Assembly (NCBI GenBank): GCA_004525685.1
Contig: SPBW01000074.1
Location: 1 to 10,030, forward strand
Origin: Candidatus Atribacteria bacterium
Lineage (GTDB): Bacteria > Bipolaricaulota > Bipolaricaulia > UBA7950 > UBA9294
DNA: 10,030 nucleotides
Direction of reading: 5' to 3'
Part shown: piece after piece, positions 1 through 7,900 of the stretch
Numbering within the stretch: the stretch's first letter is position 1
Layout: each line of letters opens with the position of its first letter
Notes under the pieces: generated by a model
Database searches by the model: none
The model's input: only the letters and a program-made list of their open reading frames with translations
What the model was told of the DNA's origin: nothing
Program-made: the position numbers and the translations under genes

Positions 1-224
1 GACCAAGAGTGCTACCAGGGGACCTTGAGTAAGTCCAGCAGGTCAGCAGGACACGCAGGCCCCTGCAGGTTGCGTGCGCCGAGACACCGGATCTCTGGAA
101 TGTGGTTCTTGAGACAGTTCCTGCGTTCGTTGATACAGAACCGATATAGTTTGGTACTGGCGTCTGCAATTGCGAATCTCACTTCCATTGGCGAGAATGG
201 ACGATCTCTGGTGATGGAGGTCCC
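1..224. other. leader region without a supported gene
   Basis: I see no convincing gene here. The + frame beginning at position 1 is open to 372 and a - strand frame is open from 401 to 12. Both run far into the lyase gene that starts at 225, have no recognisable protein features and no good ribosome binding site, so they look like chance open frames. The stretch at 35-70 repeats GCAGG four times and includes the palindrome CCTGCAGG. The region presumably carries the promoter of the lyase, but no -35/-10 pair stands out. Confidence 0.4.
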
Positions 225-1394
225 ATGCACACTGATTCCACGTTTGACGATGCTCGATTCCAACAACTGGTCGATCGGCGCAGCACTGAATCGATCAAAT
301 GGAATGCTTACGATGAAGATGTTCTGCCGATGTGGGTGGCTGATATGGACTTTCTCTGCCCACCGCAGGTGATCGAAGCCATTCAAGAGCGCGTCAAACA
401 TGGCATCTTCGGGTATCCAACCGAGCCCCCTCGTTTACGAAGCATCATCGTAGACCGTTTGAAACGGCGATACGATTGGACCATCAGGCCAGAGTGGATT
501 ACCTATATACCTAACGTGTTCTCTGGCTTCCATTTGGCCGCCCATGCGGTCACCCGGCCTGGTGATGGCGTCCTGCTAACCACACCACTTTACTTCCCCA
601 TGCTGCTCGTACCTGGCAACGTCGAACTCAAGGGCCAGATCGTAGAACTTGTGCGTGCCGAAGACGGCACATACACCGTTCCCATGGCTCGTTTCGAGAG
701 TGCCGTCACCGGCCGTTCGGAGCTATTCATCCTCTGCAATCCGCACAATCCCATTGGCAAGGTCTACACACGCAACGAACTTGAAGAGCTGGCAGAGGTC
801 TGCCTGAAGCATGATCTGATCATTTGTTCTGACGAGATCCACGCCGACTTTCTCTACGATGGACGCCGCCATGTCCCCATCGCCTCGTTGTCGCGCGAGA
901 TTGCCGATCGAACGATCACGCTGATGTCGCCAGTGAAATCCTTCAACGTAGCGGGCATTCCGTTTGCCTTCGCTGTTATCCCCAATCCAGGACTGCGCGA
1001 GCAGTACCAAGGCGCAGGTAAGGGACTGGTCATTCATCCCAGCGCTCTGGGATACGTTGCTGCACAAGCGGCGTTTGAGCATTGCGATGGCTGGTCCGCG
1101 GACTTGATGAAGGTGCTGGAGGCTAACCGCGCGCTGGCCAGCGACTTCATCGCCGCAGAGATGCCATCGGTCAAGATGACGCCGATGGAAGGCACGTACC
1201 TCGCTTGGCTCGACTTCCGCAATGCTGGCATGAAGACATCGCCTTACGAGTTTCTGTTGGAGAAGGCGCGGGTCGCCACGGTCGATGGCGCCAAGTTCGG
1301 CCCTGGCGGCGAAGGCTTCGTCCGCCTGAACATGGCATGTCCCCAATCCAGGCTCCATGAAGGCTTGAGACGGATCTGTGACGCATTGACGTAG
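225..1394 (+). CDS. MalY/PatB family PLP-dependent C-S lyase (cystathionine beta-lyase type aminotransferase)
   Basis: This is a 389-residue cytosolic fold-type I aminotransferase-like enzyme of the MalY/PatB branch. Family members cleave the C-S bond of cystathionine or other cysteine S-conjugates by beta-elimination, giving a thiol, pyruvate and ammonia. Visible marks are MWVADMDF (36-43), typical of this branch, the CNPHNPIGK loop (171-179), SDEIHADF (202-209) with the Asp that contacts the PLP ring nitrogen, SPVKSFNVAG (235-244) with Lys238 as the expected Schiff-base lysine, and RLNMACP (367-373), whose Arg should bind the substrate carboxylate. The family more often reads SPSKTFN. Length is normal for the family. 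ATG 225 is chosen because GGAGG lies at 216-220. The gene stands first in a rightward group, 93 bp before the ABC ATPase. Whether it shares that transcript is not certain. Substrate assignment within this family is often loose, so biosynthetic cystathionine lyase activity is an inference. Confidence 0.9.
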   Translation: MHTDSTFDDARFQQLVDRRSTESIKWNAYDEDVLPMWVADMDFLCPPQVIEAIQERVKHGIFGYPTEPPRLRSIIVDRLKRRYDWTIRPEWITYIPNVFSGFHLAAHAVTRPGDGVLLTTPLYFPMLLVPGNVELKGQIVELVRAEDGTYTVPMARFESAVTGRSELFILCNPHNPIGKVYTRNELEELAEVCLKHDLIICSDEIHADFLYDGRRHVPIASLSREIADRTITLMSPVKSFNVAGIPFAFAVIPNPGLREQYQGAGKGLVIHPSALGYVAAQAAFEHCDGWSADLMKVLEANRALASDFIAAEMPSVKMTPMEGTYLAWLDFRNAGMKTSPYEFLLEKARVATVDGAKFGPGGEGFVRLNMACPQSRLHEGLRRICDALT

Positions 1395-1475
1395 ACTTCT
1401 CTCATTGCTACAGAGGATGCGAACACAAGCTATGAAGCCGCACAGGCTGATGCGTACAATCGCCATCAGCAAAAA

Positions 1476-1483
1476 GGGGGGGG
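1476..1483 (+). promoter_or_regulatory. poly-G ribosome binding site before the ABC ATPase
   Basis: Five A followed by eight G (1471-1483) lie four bases before the GTG start at 1488. The G run is the only purine-rich element near that start, so it must supply the Shine-Dalgarno pairing, although it is a homopolymer and not a normal AGGAGG. Long G runs are prone to slippage in replication and sequencing, so its exact length deserves attention. Confidence 0.5.
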
Positions 1484-1487
1484 CTAC

Positions 1488-2411
1488 GTGCAGGATACCA
1501 CGTCTCTGACCATTCAGAACATCAGCAAGACGTTCGACACGGTCCGTGCTGTGCAGGACGTGTCGTTTGAGGCACGACCTGGGCAGATTCTCGGATTGCT
1601 TGGGCCCAATGGCGCCGGCAAGACGACGACCATCCGTATGATCATGGGGATCATGCAGCCGGATACAGGCACGATAGGCTTCTCATTCGCGACCTCCGAT
1701 CCAGTCAGCATTCGCGAACGCGTAGGATACTTGCCCGAAGAGCGCGGATTGTACGGCGATGCCAAGATTCACGATCTACTCGTCTACTTCGCAGAACTTA
1801 AGGGCGTCGATAGGAACGACGCCAAACGTAGAGCATCCGCATGGATCGATCGCATGGACTTGTCCGACTGGGCGACCAAGAAGGTGGAGAAACTATCCAA
1901 GGGGATGCAGCAGAAGGTTCAGTTCATCGCTGCCATTCTGCATCAGCCCGATCTCGTTATTCTCGACGAGCCGTTTTCGGGACTCGACCCCGTACATCAA
2001 GACGTTATCAAGGCGTTCATTGCCGAGTTGCGCGACGACGGGATGACCGTGCTGCTGTCCTCGCATCAGATGAACCGCGTCGAGGAGTTGTGCGATCGCA
2101 TTTTCCTCATTCACCGTGGCCAGCGTGTGTTGTACGGCAACTTGGCCGAGATCAAAGAATCATTCGGCGATCATGTCGTTCATATGCGATTCGACGGAGA
2201 CGGAAGTGTGCTCTCCACGCTTCCAGGAGTTTGCGAGTTCACCCACAGCGAGGGGTGCGCTGACTTCGTTCTGAGCCAGGAACATGCTCCAGATGCATTC
2301 GTCCGGCAGCTTCCTGCGGACATGACGATTCGAGCGTTGCATATTGACCGACCGCCACTGCACGATATTTTCGTCAAGACCATTGAAGGGAGGATCGATG
2401 AAACTGCATAA
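1488..2411 (+). CDS. ABC transporter ATP-binding protein, NatA-like (ABC-2 export type)
   Basis: This 307-residue ATPase is the cytosolic motor of an ABC-2 type exporter; NatA/NatB is the best-known relative, but the substrate here is unknown. Walker A is GPNGAGKT (39-46), the signature is LSKGMQQK (136-143), Walker B is LVILDEP (156-162) followed by the D-loop, and the H-loop is His193. The Q-loop position reads YLPEERGLY (81-89), with Glu where many ABC proteins have Gln; this is usual in the NatA-like group. Residues from about 220 to 307 form the extra C-terminal domain (DUF4162-like) common in this group. The start is GTG at 1488, the first start codon in this frame that gives a normal N-terminus (MQDTTSLTIQ). 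Its last 14 bases overlap the permease gene, which argues for coupled translation and one transporter. Confidence 0.92.
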   Translation: MQDTTSLTIQNISKTFDTVRAVQDVSFEARPGQILGLLGPNGAGKTTTIRMIMGIMQPDTGTIGFSFATSDPVSIRERVGYLPEERGLYGDAKIHDLLVYFAELKGVDRNDAKRRASAWIDRMDLSDWATKKVEKLSKGMQQKVQFIAAILHQPDLVILDEPFSGLDPVHQDVIKAFIAELRDDGMTVLLSSHQMNRVEELCDRIFLIHRGQRVLYGNLAEIKESFGDHVVHMRFDGDGSVLSTLPGVCEFTHSEGCADFVLSQEHAPDAFVRQLPADMTIRALHIDRPPLHDIFVKTIEGRIDETA

Positions 2412-3273
2412 AGTCATTCGCTGGGAATTCCTGAGTCACGTACGCAGCAAGCAGTTCTTGATCATGACCCTCCTGCTTCCAGCCATCATCGCCGTGGCAA
2501 TCTTCGCCATCACGCTATCCAAAGGTATCGGCGTCAGCGCCAGTCAAGCGAACGCGAATCCTCCGCCGCCCTTCATCATCGGCCTGTTACTGGGGCTCAT
2601 TCTCTTCATCGGCGCGTTCATGTCTGGTGTGATGGCCATGTACGCCATCATCAAGGAGAAGCAATCGCGTGTCGTCGAGTTGATGCTATCCAGCGTCTCG
2701 GCTTGGGATTTGATGGCAGGCAAGATTATCGGTCTGGGGATGGCTGGCTTGATTCAGGTGTTCACGTGGGCGGCCACCGCCTACTTCGTCGCCAATCGGT
2801 TCGCGTCATTTCCACTATCGTCCCTGACACTGGTGCACTGGATAACCTTTCCTCTCTATTTCATCCTCGGATATCTGCTGATTGCGTCCATGTTCGCCTT
2901 GGTCGGTGCAGCCATCAAGGATATTCACTCCGGAGGCGCTGTCGGCTTGATCGGATTCATCCCTTATCTCCCTATGGTGTTGACCCCCGCCATTGTCGAA
3001 AACCCAGATATGACGTGGCTGCGCATCGCCGGATTCTTTCCACCCTTCACGCCGGGCATCATGATGCTACGCATCGGTGCCACGCCGATGGTGTCCGAAG
3101 GGGCTCGTTTCGTTCCGCTATGGGAAATCGCCTTGAGCCTGTGTACGCTCGCCTTGGGCGTGTTCTTGATGATGCGATTCACGACCAAGGTGTTCCACGT
3201 CGGCATGCTCATGTATGGCAAGTCAGCCTCCTTCCGAGAATTATGGAAATGGGGACGTCAGCGAACGACATGA
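2398..3273 (+). CDS. ABC-2 type transporter permease, NatB-like, short form
   Basis: This is the membrane half of the exporter, 291 residues. An N-terminal amphipathic start (MKLHKVIRWEFLSHVRS) leads into TM1 (about 20-41). Further membrane segments lie at roughly 58-82, 105-130, 144-170, 178-198 and 240-257. The cytosolic stretch KEKQSRVVELMLSS after TM2 is the coupling region typical of NatB/YhaP-like permeases, and the tail MYGKSASFRELWKW also matches that family. NatB-type permeases usually carry a large extracytoplasmic domain between TM1 and TM2; here that loop is only about 15 residues (ending NPPPP), so the protein is much shorter than the typical ~400. The start is ATG 2398, with GGGAGG at 2388-2393; an in-frame ATG at 2344 lies deep inside the ATPase gene and is not supported. 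Overlap with the ATPase stop suggests translational coupling. Confidence 0.88.
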   Translation: MKLHKVIRWEFLSHVRSKQFLIMTLLLPAIIAVAIFAITLSKGIGVSASQANANPPPPFIIGLLLGLILFIGAFMSGVMAMYAIIKEKQSRVVELMLSSVSAWDLMAGKIIGLGMAGLIQVFTWAATAYFVANRFASFPLSSLTLVHWITFPLYFILGYLLIASMFALVGAAIKDIHSGGAVGLIGFIPYLPMVLTPAIVENPDMTWLRIAGFFPPFTPGIMMLRIGATPMVSEGARFVPLWEIALSLCTLALGVFLMMRFTTKVFHVGMLMYGKSASFRELWKWGRQRTT

Positions 3274-3298
3274 ACACCCACAACAACCAAGGAGACCC

Positions 3299-3829
3299 AT
3301 GCAGCTCAGAGAATATTTCGATATCGGACTGACAGTCGATGCCTATGCGCAACTTCTCGATGAAGATCAAACGGATCTGCACCAGATGTACGAGCGACGT
3401 GCTTGCCTTGATGAGGACGCGATAAAGGTCATTCGGGCGACCGGACAACATCACATTCTTGTCGTCACGGAACCCTGGTGTGGGGATTCTCTTGCCATCT
3501 TCCCCGTCATCGCCAAGTTGTTCACAGCTGCACGATGTGAGGTCCGCGTCATCCGTCGCGATGAGCACACAGATCTTATCGATCAGTTTCTCACCAACGG
3601 AGGGCGCGCTATTCCCATCGTCATTATTCTCGACGATCAGTTTGAGACGCGCTTTCATTGGGGGCCCCGCCCCAAGCCAGCGCAAGACATCATCATGGAC
3701 CACAAAGCTGCGATTGCAGCCGGAGAAATCGACAAGGCGGACGTACACAAGCAAGTGCGCGCGTTCTATGCACGGGATCATGGGAAAACCATCGTCGCAG
3801 AGTTCGCTGAGGCGTTCTCACGGCTGTAG
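3299..3829 (+). CDS. thioredoxin-like protein of the Thioredoxin_9 type, single active-site cysteine
   Basis: This is a 176-residue protein with no signal peptide, so probably cytosolic. The central block resembles the Thioredoxin_9 family: ILVVTEPWCGDS (53-64) at the position of a thioredoxin active site, VRVIRRDEHTDLIDQFLTNG (82-101) and GGRAIPIVI (101-109), where Pro106 is the expected cis-proline next to the active site. The active site reads CGDS, so Cys61 is present but the resolving cysteine of CxxC is replaced by Ser64. That excludes ordinary two-cysteine oxidoreductase chemistry and fits a monothiol or bacilliredoxin-like role, which is inference. ATG 3299 is chosen because AAGGAG sits at 3289-3294; a longer reading from 3215 would begin inside the permease. 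It follows the permease by 25 bp and is probably the last gene of this operon. Confidence 0.82.
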   Translation: MQLREYFDIGLTVDAYAQLLDEDQTDLHQMYERRACLDEDAIKVIRATGQHHILVVTEPWCGDSLAIFPVIAKLFTAARCEVRVIRRDEHTDLIDQFLTNGGRAIPIVIILDDQFETRFHWGPRPKPAQDIIMDHKAAIAAGEIDKADVHKQVRAFYARDHGKTIVAEFAEAFSRL

Positions 3830-3843
3830 CCAAACGGGCTACA
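3825..3843. terminator. hairpin between convergent genes, possible weak bidirectional terminator
   Basis: TGTAGCC (3825-3831) pairs perfectly with GGCTACA (3837-3843) around a five-base loop. It contains the stop codon of the thioredoxin-like gene and lies in the 32-bp gap to the convergent cyclase gene. No T-run follows on either strand, so it is not a standard intrinsic terminator; it may simply block or pause transcription. Confidence 0.3.
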
Positions 3844-3861
3844 ACTGGCGTGATTCTCCGA

Positions 3862-4833
3862 CTAGCGGTTGTGGTGGGGAGCCTCAGGTGGGTGGGGAGG
3901 CGCGGCCAGCTCTTTCATTCGCTCCAGACGTTCTACGAACGCCTGGGCTGCTGCAGGGTCTAGATCCTTGGCGTTGAAGAGAAGCGGCTTTCTGTGCTCG
4001 CCAAGCATGAGCGTCAACTTCCCCTGTTCAAAGCGTGCCTGTACATCGTGAAGCGCGTGCTCCATGCCCATGCCCGCGCGATCTTGTGCCCAGTCAATCC
4101 ATGTAGGCAATGACTTGGCCAACCGTTTGGCGAGTTTACTCTTGAGGAACCGAGCCATTCCCGAGCCTTCAAACTCGTCCGTTCCCTCCTCTAGGCGGCG
4201 CAGCGTCTCTTCCAGCTTCTCTTTCGTTGACTTACCCAGTTCGACAATGACCTTCTGATCTTCCGTCAGAATGATGTCCATGTTCCGATCGATTGTCTCA
4301 AGGCGAGCCACCTCAGCGCGCCAGACGACCTCGTACAGCTTATGCTCGCCGACACCCTTGAGATTATGCGTCCCCATGTTCCGGAACGAGACGCCGTCCA
4401 CGTCTCCTGTTTCATCAACCACAGACGAAGAAGCGACGATCTGTCCCCCCTTGGCTTCGTCAGCCAAGCGCTTGGCGAGGTTGACAGAGTGCCCGAACAA
4501 GTCGCCATCCGTTTGAATGGCCGTACCCCACGTCAATCCGATGCCTGCTGAGATCGCGGGGTCACCGTCGTCACCACCACAGTATTCTTGACAGATTGTT
4601 GCTTGCATGGCGACTGCACAGCGAACCGCACGTTCTGGATCATCGAACGATGTCATCACGCCATCGCCGTAGGTCTTGAGCAATCGCCCGCCGTGCTGTT
4701 CCACCTTGGCGCCGACCAGATCGATGAATTGCCTGGCAATCTGGAACGCCTTCTCATCACCGTGCTGAGCGGTGTATGACGAGAATCCGCGCAGATCACT
4801 GAACTGAACGGCAATCGGCTGATCTGATGACAT
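3862..4833 (-). CDS. class III adenylate/guanylate cyclase with N-terminal catalytic domain
   Basis: This is a 323-residue soluble nucleotidyl cyclase that makes cyclic nucleotide from ATP or GTP. The catalytic domain occupies about residues 5-172. The two metal-binding aspartates are Asp13 (VQFSDLRGFS) and Asp57 (KTYGDGVM). The purine-selecting pair is Lys53 and Asp111, and the transition-state residues are Asn118 and Arg122 (GHSVNLAKRL). The Lys/Asp pair favours ATP, so cAMP is the likely product. Residues 173-323 match nothing I recognise: a charged helical segment (about 190-220), a basic amphipathic segment, a possible beta-hairpin near 272-286 and a proline/histidine-rich end. There is no membrane segment and no N-terminal sensor domain, unlike many bacterial cyclases. 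The start is fixed by AGGAGGA at 4841-4847. It is convergent with the + strand operon and insulated from the upstream operon by an intrinsic terminator, so it needs its own promoter between about 4834 and 4887. Confidence 0.9.
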   Translation of the reverse strand: MSSDQPIAVQFSDLRGFSSYTAQHGDEKAFQIARQFIDLVGAKVEQHGGRLLKTYGDGVMTSFDDPERAVRCAVAMQATICQEYCGGDDGDPAISAGIGLTWGTAIQTDGDLFGHSVNLAKRLADEAKGGQIVASSSVVDETGDVDGVSFRNMGTHNLKGVGEHKLYEVVWRAEVARLETIDRNMDIILTEDQKVIVELGKSTKEKLEETLRRLEEGTDEFEGSGMARFLKSKLAKRLAKSLPTWIDWAQDRAGMGMEHALHDVQARFEQGKLTLMLGEHRKPLLFNAKDLDPAAAQAFVERLERMKELAAPPHPPEAPHHNR

Positions 4834-4887
4834 CGCAGCTTCCTCCTAGTGGATCACACCCATTGCCATTCTAGCCCTCATGACACC

Positions 4888-4923
4888 AAAAGAAAACGCC
4901 GCCCGGAGTTCTCCGAGCGGCGT
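4888..4923 (-). terminator. intrinsic terminator of the exosortase operon
   Basis: Read on the - strand, ACGCCGC (4923-4917) pairs with GCGGCGT (4902-4896), and inside it CGGAG pairs with CTCCG across one mismatch and a tight loop. The stem is followed directly by TTTTCTTTT (4896-4888). It lies 14 bases after the stop of the giant secreted protein gene. This is a textbook rho-independent terminator and marks the end of the operon. Confidence 0.9.
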
Positions 4924-4937
4924 CATGCTTGTTGAGC

Positions 4938-7900
4938 TTATCGAAGGATGAACAACTGTCCTCTGTCTGAGAAGGCGACGTCTGCATTCGATGCCAGCAC
5001 GACGTAGATGTAGGCGCCGTTGGCCATCAAGCGGCCCTTCTTGTCGCGGCCATCCCAGGCGACGTCAAGCACGTACTCCTTCTGCGTCGACCAGACCAGC
5101 TGGCCGTTCAGATCGTAGACCGCAACAGCAAAGCTCTCCGCCAAGCCCTCTCCAATGTAGGCGAAGGTCACCACATCAGAAAACGGCGTCGGCGAGGCAT
5201 AGAAGCGGTCGATAATCAGCTCAGATGAAACAACAGAGATTGTGTCCGAACTTATGTCCTTCGGATCTGACGGATCGACATAGGTGGCGGTAAGTTCCCG
5301 ACCTGCGATCAGGTTCAAGTCAATCGCCGGTGTCATGAATGTGCCGGCATCAGCACCCGCCACAGGCACAAGATCGTAGGCCACATTGTCGATGACAACG
5401 GCATCCTGCAGTGACCCAGCATCTGCAATCGATGTGTCGATCACCTTCACGTAGATCAATTCACCTTCCACGTAGGCGGCGACGGGGATACCGTCTGCAT
5501 CGACGAATGAGGTCGAGGATCCGAGCGCCATCGCACCGCCAATACCTACCTTGATGGAAATCCAGGCCACGTCAGAGTGGTTGGAGGGATCGTTGTACAC
5601 GGCAATCAGCGTATCGCCAGGCAATACGCCCAATGACGGCGCGCAGTCGTAGGCATTGACCAGATCGATGCACGATACAGACACGAACGTCCCCGTATCA
5701 ACGCCGGTTTCCAGCAAGTCGACGGGTGCCCAGCGTCCGTTGCGCGGATTGAGGATGTACAGCTTGGCCCATGCGCCAGGCGCGAAGATGTTGGTATCGC
5801 CCAGGATGTCGTTCACCATGTGCACGTCCGCATCATCGAACCCGCATGCTAGATGGTTATCTGGATCGTCGATCGGACCAAACGGTACGTTCTGTCCGTT
5901 GTTCGCGGCGCCATCCCAGAAGGCATCGAGGCGCTCGCGGCGATACTGGTCTTCATCCTGATCGGGATCAATCACTTCAATAAACGCGCAGTCTGAATTG
6001 AGATACCCGGTCACGCGATTGCCCTGTCGATCAAGGAAGTGCATCGTCGTTGACTCGCCATCAAAGACCTGCGTGTCGCCGATTTCAAAGACCGCAAATG
6101 ACACGTCATTGGCAACTCGCACTTCCTGAATCTCAGGCGGGAAGGACGTGCCTGTGTCAATGTCACCCAGTTCGCGCATCGATTGATCGGTATAGACCAC
6201 GTCGTTGTAGCGCACATAGACTGAGTCTTCGTTGAATGCCTCCAGCTCCCAGTTGTCCAGCTCGAGCGAGTAGCCGCCCAACGCACCTGGATCACCGATG
6301 CCGATGGCATCCCACACCGAGATCAAACGCATGCCTGTGTGGGTGAAGAAGATGGGAGAATTGCTGGATAGTTCATTCAGGATGAGCCATTCCGTATCGT
6401 CGACTTCGTGGGGATCGCATACCTGCACAACGACTTCCTCCGGGCAGCAGGAGTCGACGTTGGCGTTGGCATCCGCCACTTCGATGTATACGGGATCGCG
6501 CCCGATCCAGAAGACCGACTCGTCGTTTCGACCGAAGTCAGTGAATCGTAGGCTCGAATGGTTCTTCTCTTCGATGTAGGCCAGCGCCACCTTCACATCA
6601 TCCTGGTCATTGGGATCGACGTAGTAGGCCACCAGCGTGTCACGGACATTGAGGGAATCGAAGCCCAAGTCCGTGAGGATGTCATTCAATCGAAGTTCGA
6701 AGATGCCTGAATCTGCCGACGTCTCTTGGGCGTAGAACATCACCCTCGTAACGCCGGAATTAGAGGCTGTATCGAACCAGGTCACGTTGTTGTCGGCTTG
6801 TGTCGGATATTCAATGTAGTACGTGCCTTGGGCATTGGGCTGCTTGCTTCCATTGGCGGCCAGGTCAATGAAGAACCCGGAGTCATAGATGCTGTACCAC
6901 ACGATGGGCATAGTGGGATTGGGCACGTCGCCGGCAATGTTGTCAACGCCTCCGTAGCGTTTGAGCATGCAGAAGTCGTTTGCGCTCGTTTGCTTCAGCG
7001 GGTTCCAGGATCCTGGATTGACAATGACAAAAACAGGCACCATTTCTGACGCATTGCAGTTGAGGTTCTCATCGGGATCGTAAACGCGGAGCAGCGCTGC
7101 TTCATTGGCGTCACGATAGACCTCGCGACTCCACTCAAGCACGGCTTCGGTGTCGGTAATCTTCAGCATCGCCAGCGCCGTATCCGATCGATCGTTCTGA
7201 TCGACGTACAATCCGACAAGCGTGTCCATATTCTCGAAACGGCCTAGGATGTAGTCAGCCAGCGGATCAACGCCAAGCGTTGGATCTCCTGGAGGAAGAT
7301 AGGCTTCGCCATCAGGAAACTCCGTTCCAGCGTTCGTCGATACAACGAAATTCTGCTCGAAGTTCACCCAGATACGGTCGTCACCATGTTCGTCGCCATC
7401 GCCATCGGCATACAGATAGCCGCCCCACTCAAAGTCCGTCGGCTCTACCGGACCAGCGAGCGGTCCATCATAGGGCCCGACGATGTGGGCCTGATGGCGG
7501 CCATCTTCATCGAACGCCATACGTGTTCCAATCATGAACGGACGACTGCTAACAAACACACCCGTGCTGCTGCCTGTCTCTTCGAGATAGTCTGCTCCGA
7601 GCCAGCCAGCTGATGCACCCGGCCAGTGACCCTTGTGAGGCATGTACTCGGCCATGCCGTGAAACACCAGATCTCCATCGCCATCGGCAGGAACGGTTAT
7701 GTCAACGCCGTCCTCATCGATGTAGCTCTTCCACACGATATGCGCGCCGGTCTTGGTGTCCATGACTTTCACGTCAGTCCACACCTTGTCGCGCACATCG
7801 CAATCTGTATCCTCATCTGGATCGATGACCACGATCCAGATCTCATCGCCTTCTCGCACCTGTGTCACTTGATTCTCGCCGTTCTTGTCGGAGGAGAAAT

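Noticed and set aside
170..198. TTGCGA and GAGAAT, 17 bases apart, as a lyase promoter
   Set aside because: Each matches the consensus at only four of six bases, which is expected often by chance.
1..372. Open + frame from the left edge through 372, read as a possible gene tail
   Set aside because: It overlaps the lyase by about 150 bp in another frame, its product is low in recognisable features, and the lyase start has its own good ribosome binding site.
12..401. 129-codon - strand frame across the start of the lyase
   Set aside because: The first half is antisense to clearly coding lyase sequence, no Shine-Dalgarno is present at its start or at the internal ATG near 188, and the product matches nothing I know.
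723..1472. 249-codon - strand frame antisense to the lyase
   Set aside because: The lyase is identified by many conserved motifs in the same region; the antisense product is Arg/Leu-rich shadow sequence with no features.
2703..3332. 209-codon + frame overlapping the permease
   Set aside because: It lies out of frame inside the permease, whose membrane segments and family motifs are clear; the product is His/Arg-rich and has no membrane or domain pattern.
3209..3781. 190-codon - strand frame antisense to the thioredoxin-like gene
   Set aside because: The + strand product carries the conserved WCGDS and cis-Pro blocks; the antisense frame has no ribosome binding site or recognisable domain.
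4848..4887. TAGAAT on the - strand as a -10 box for the cyclase
   Set aside because: It resembles a -10 element, but no -35 element is found at 16-18 bases, so I do not list a promoter there.
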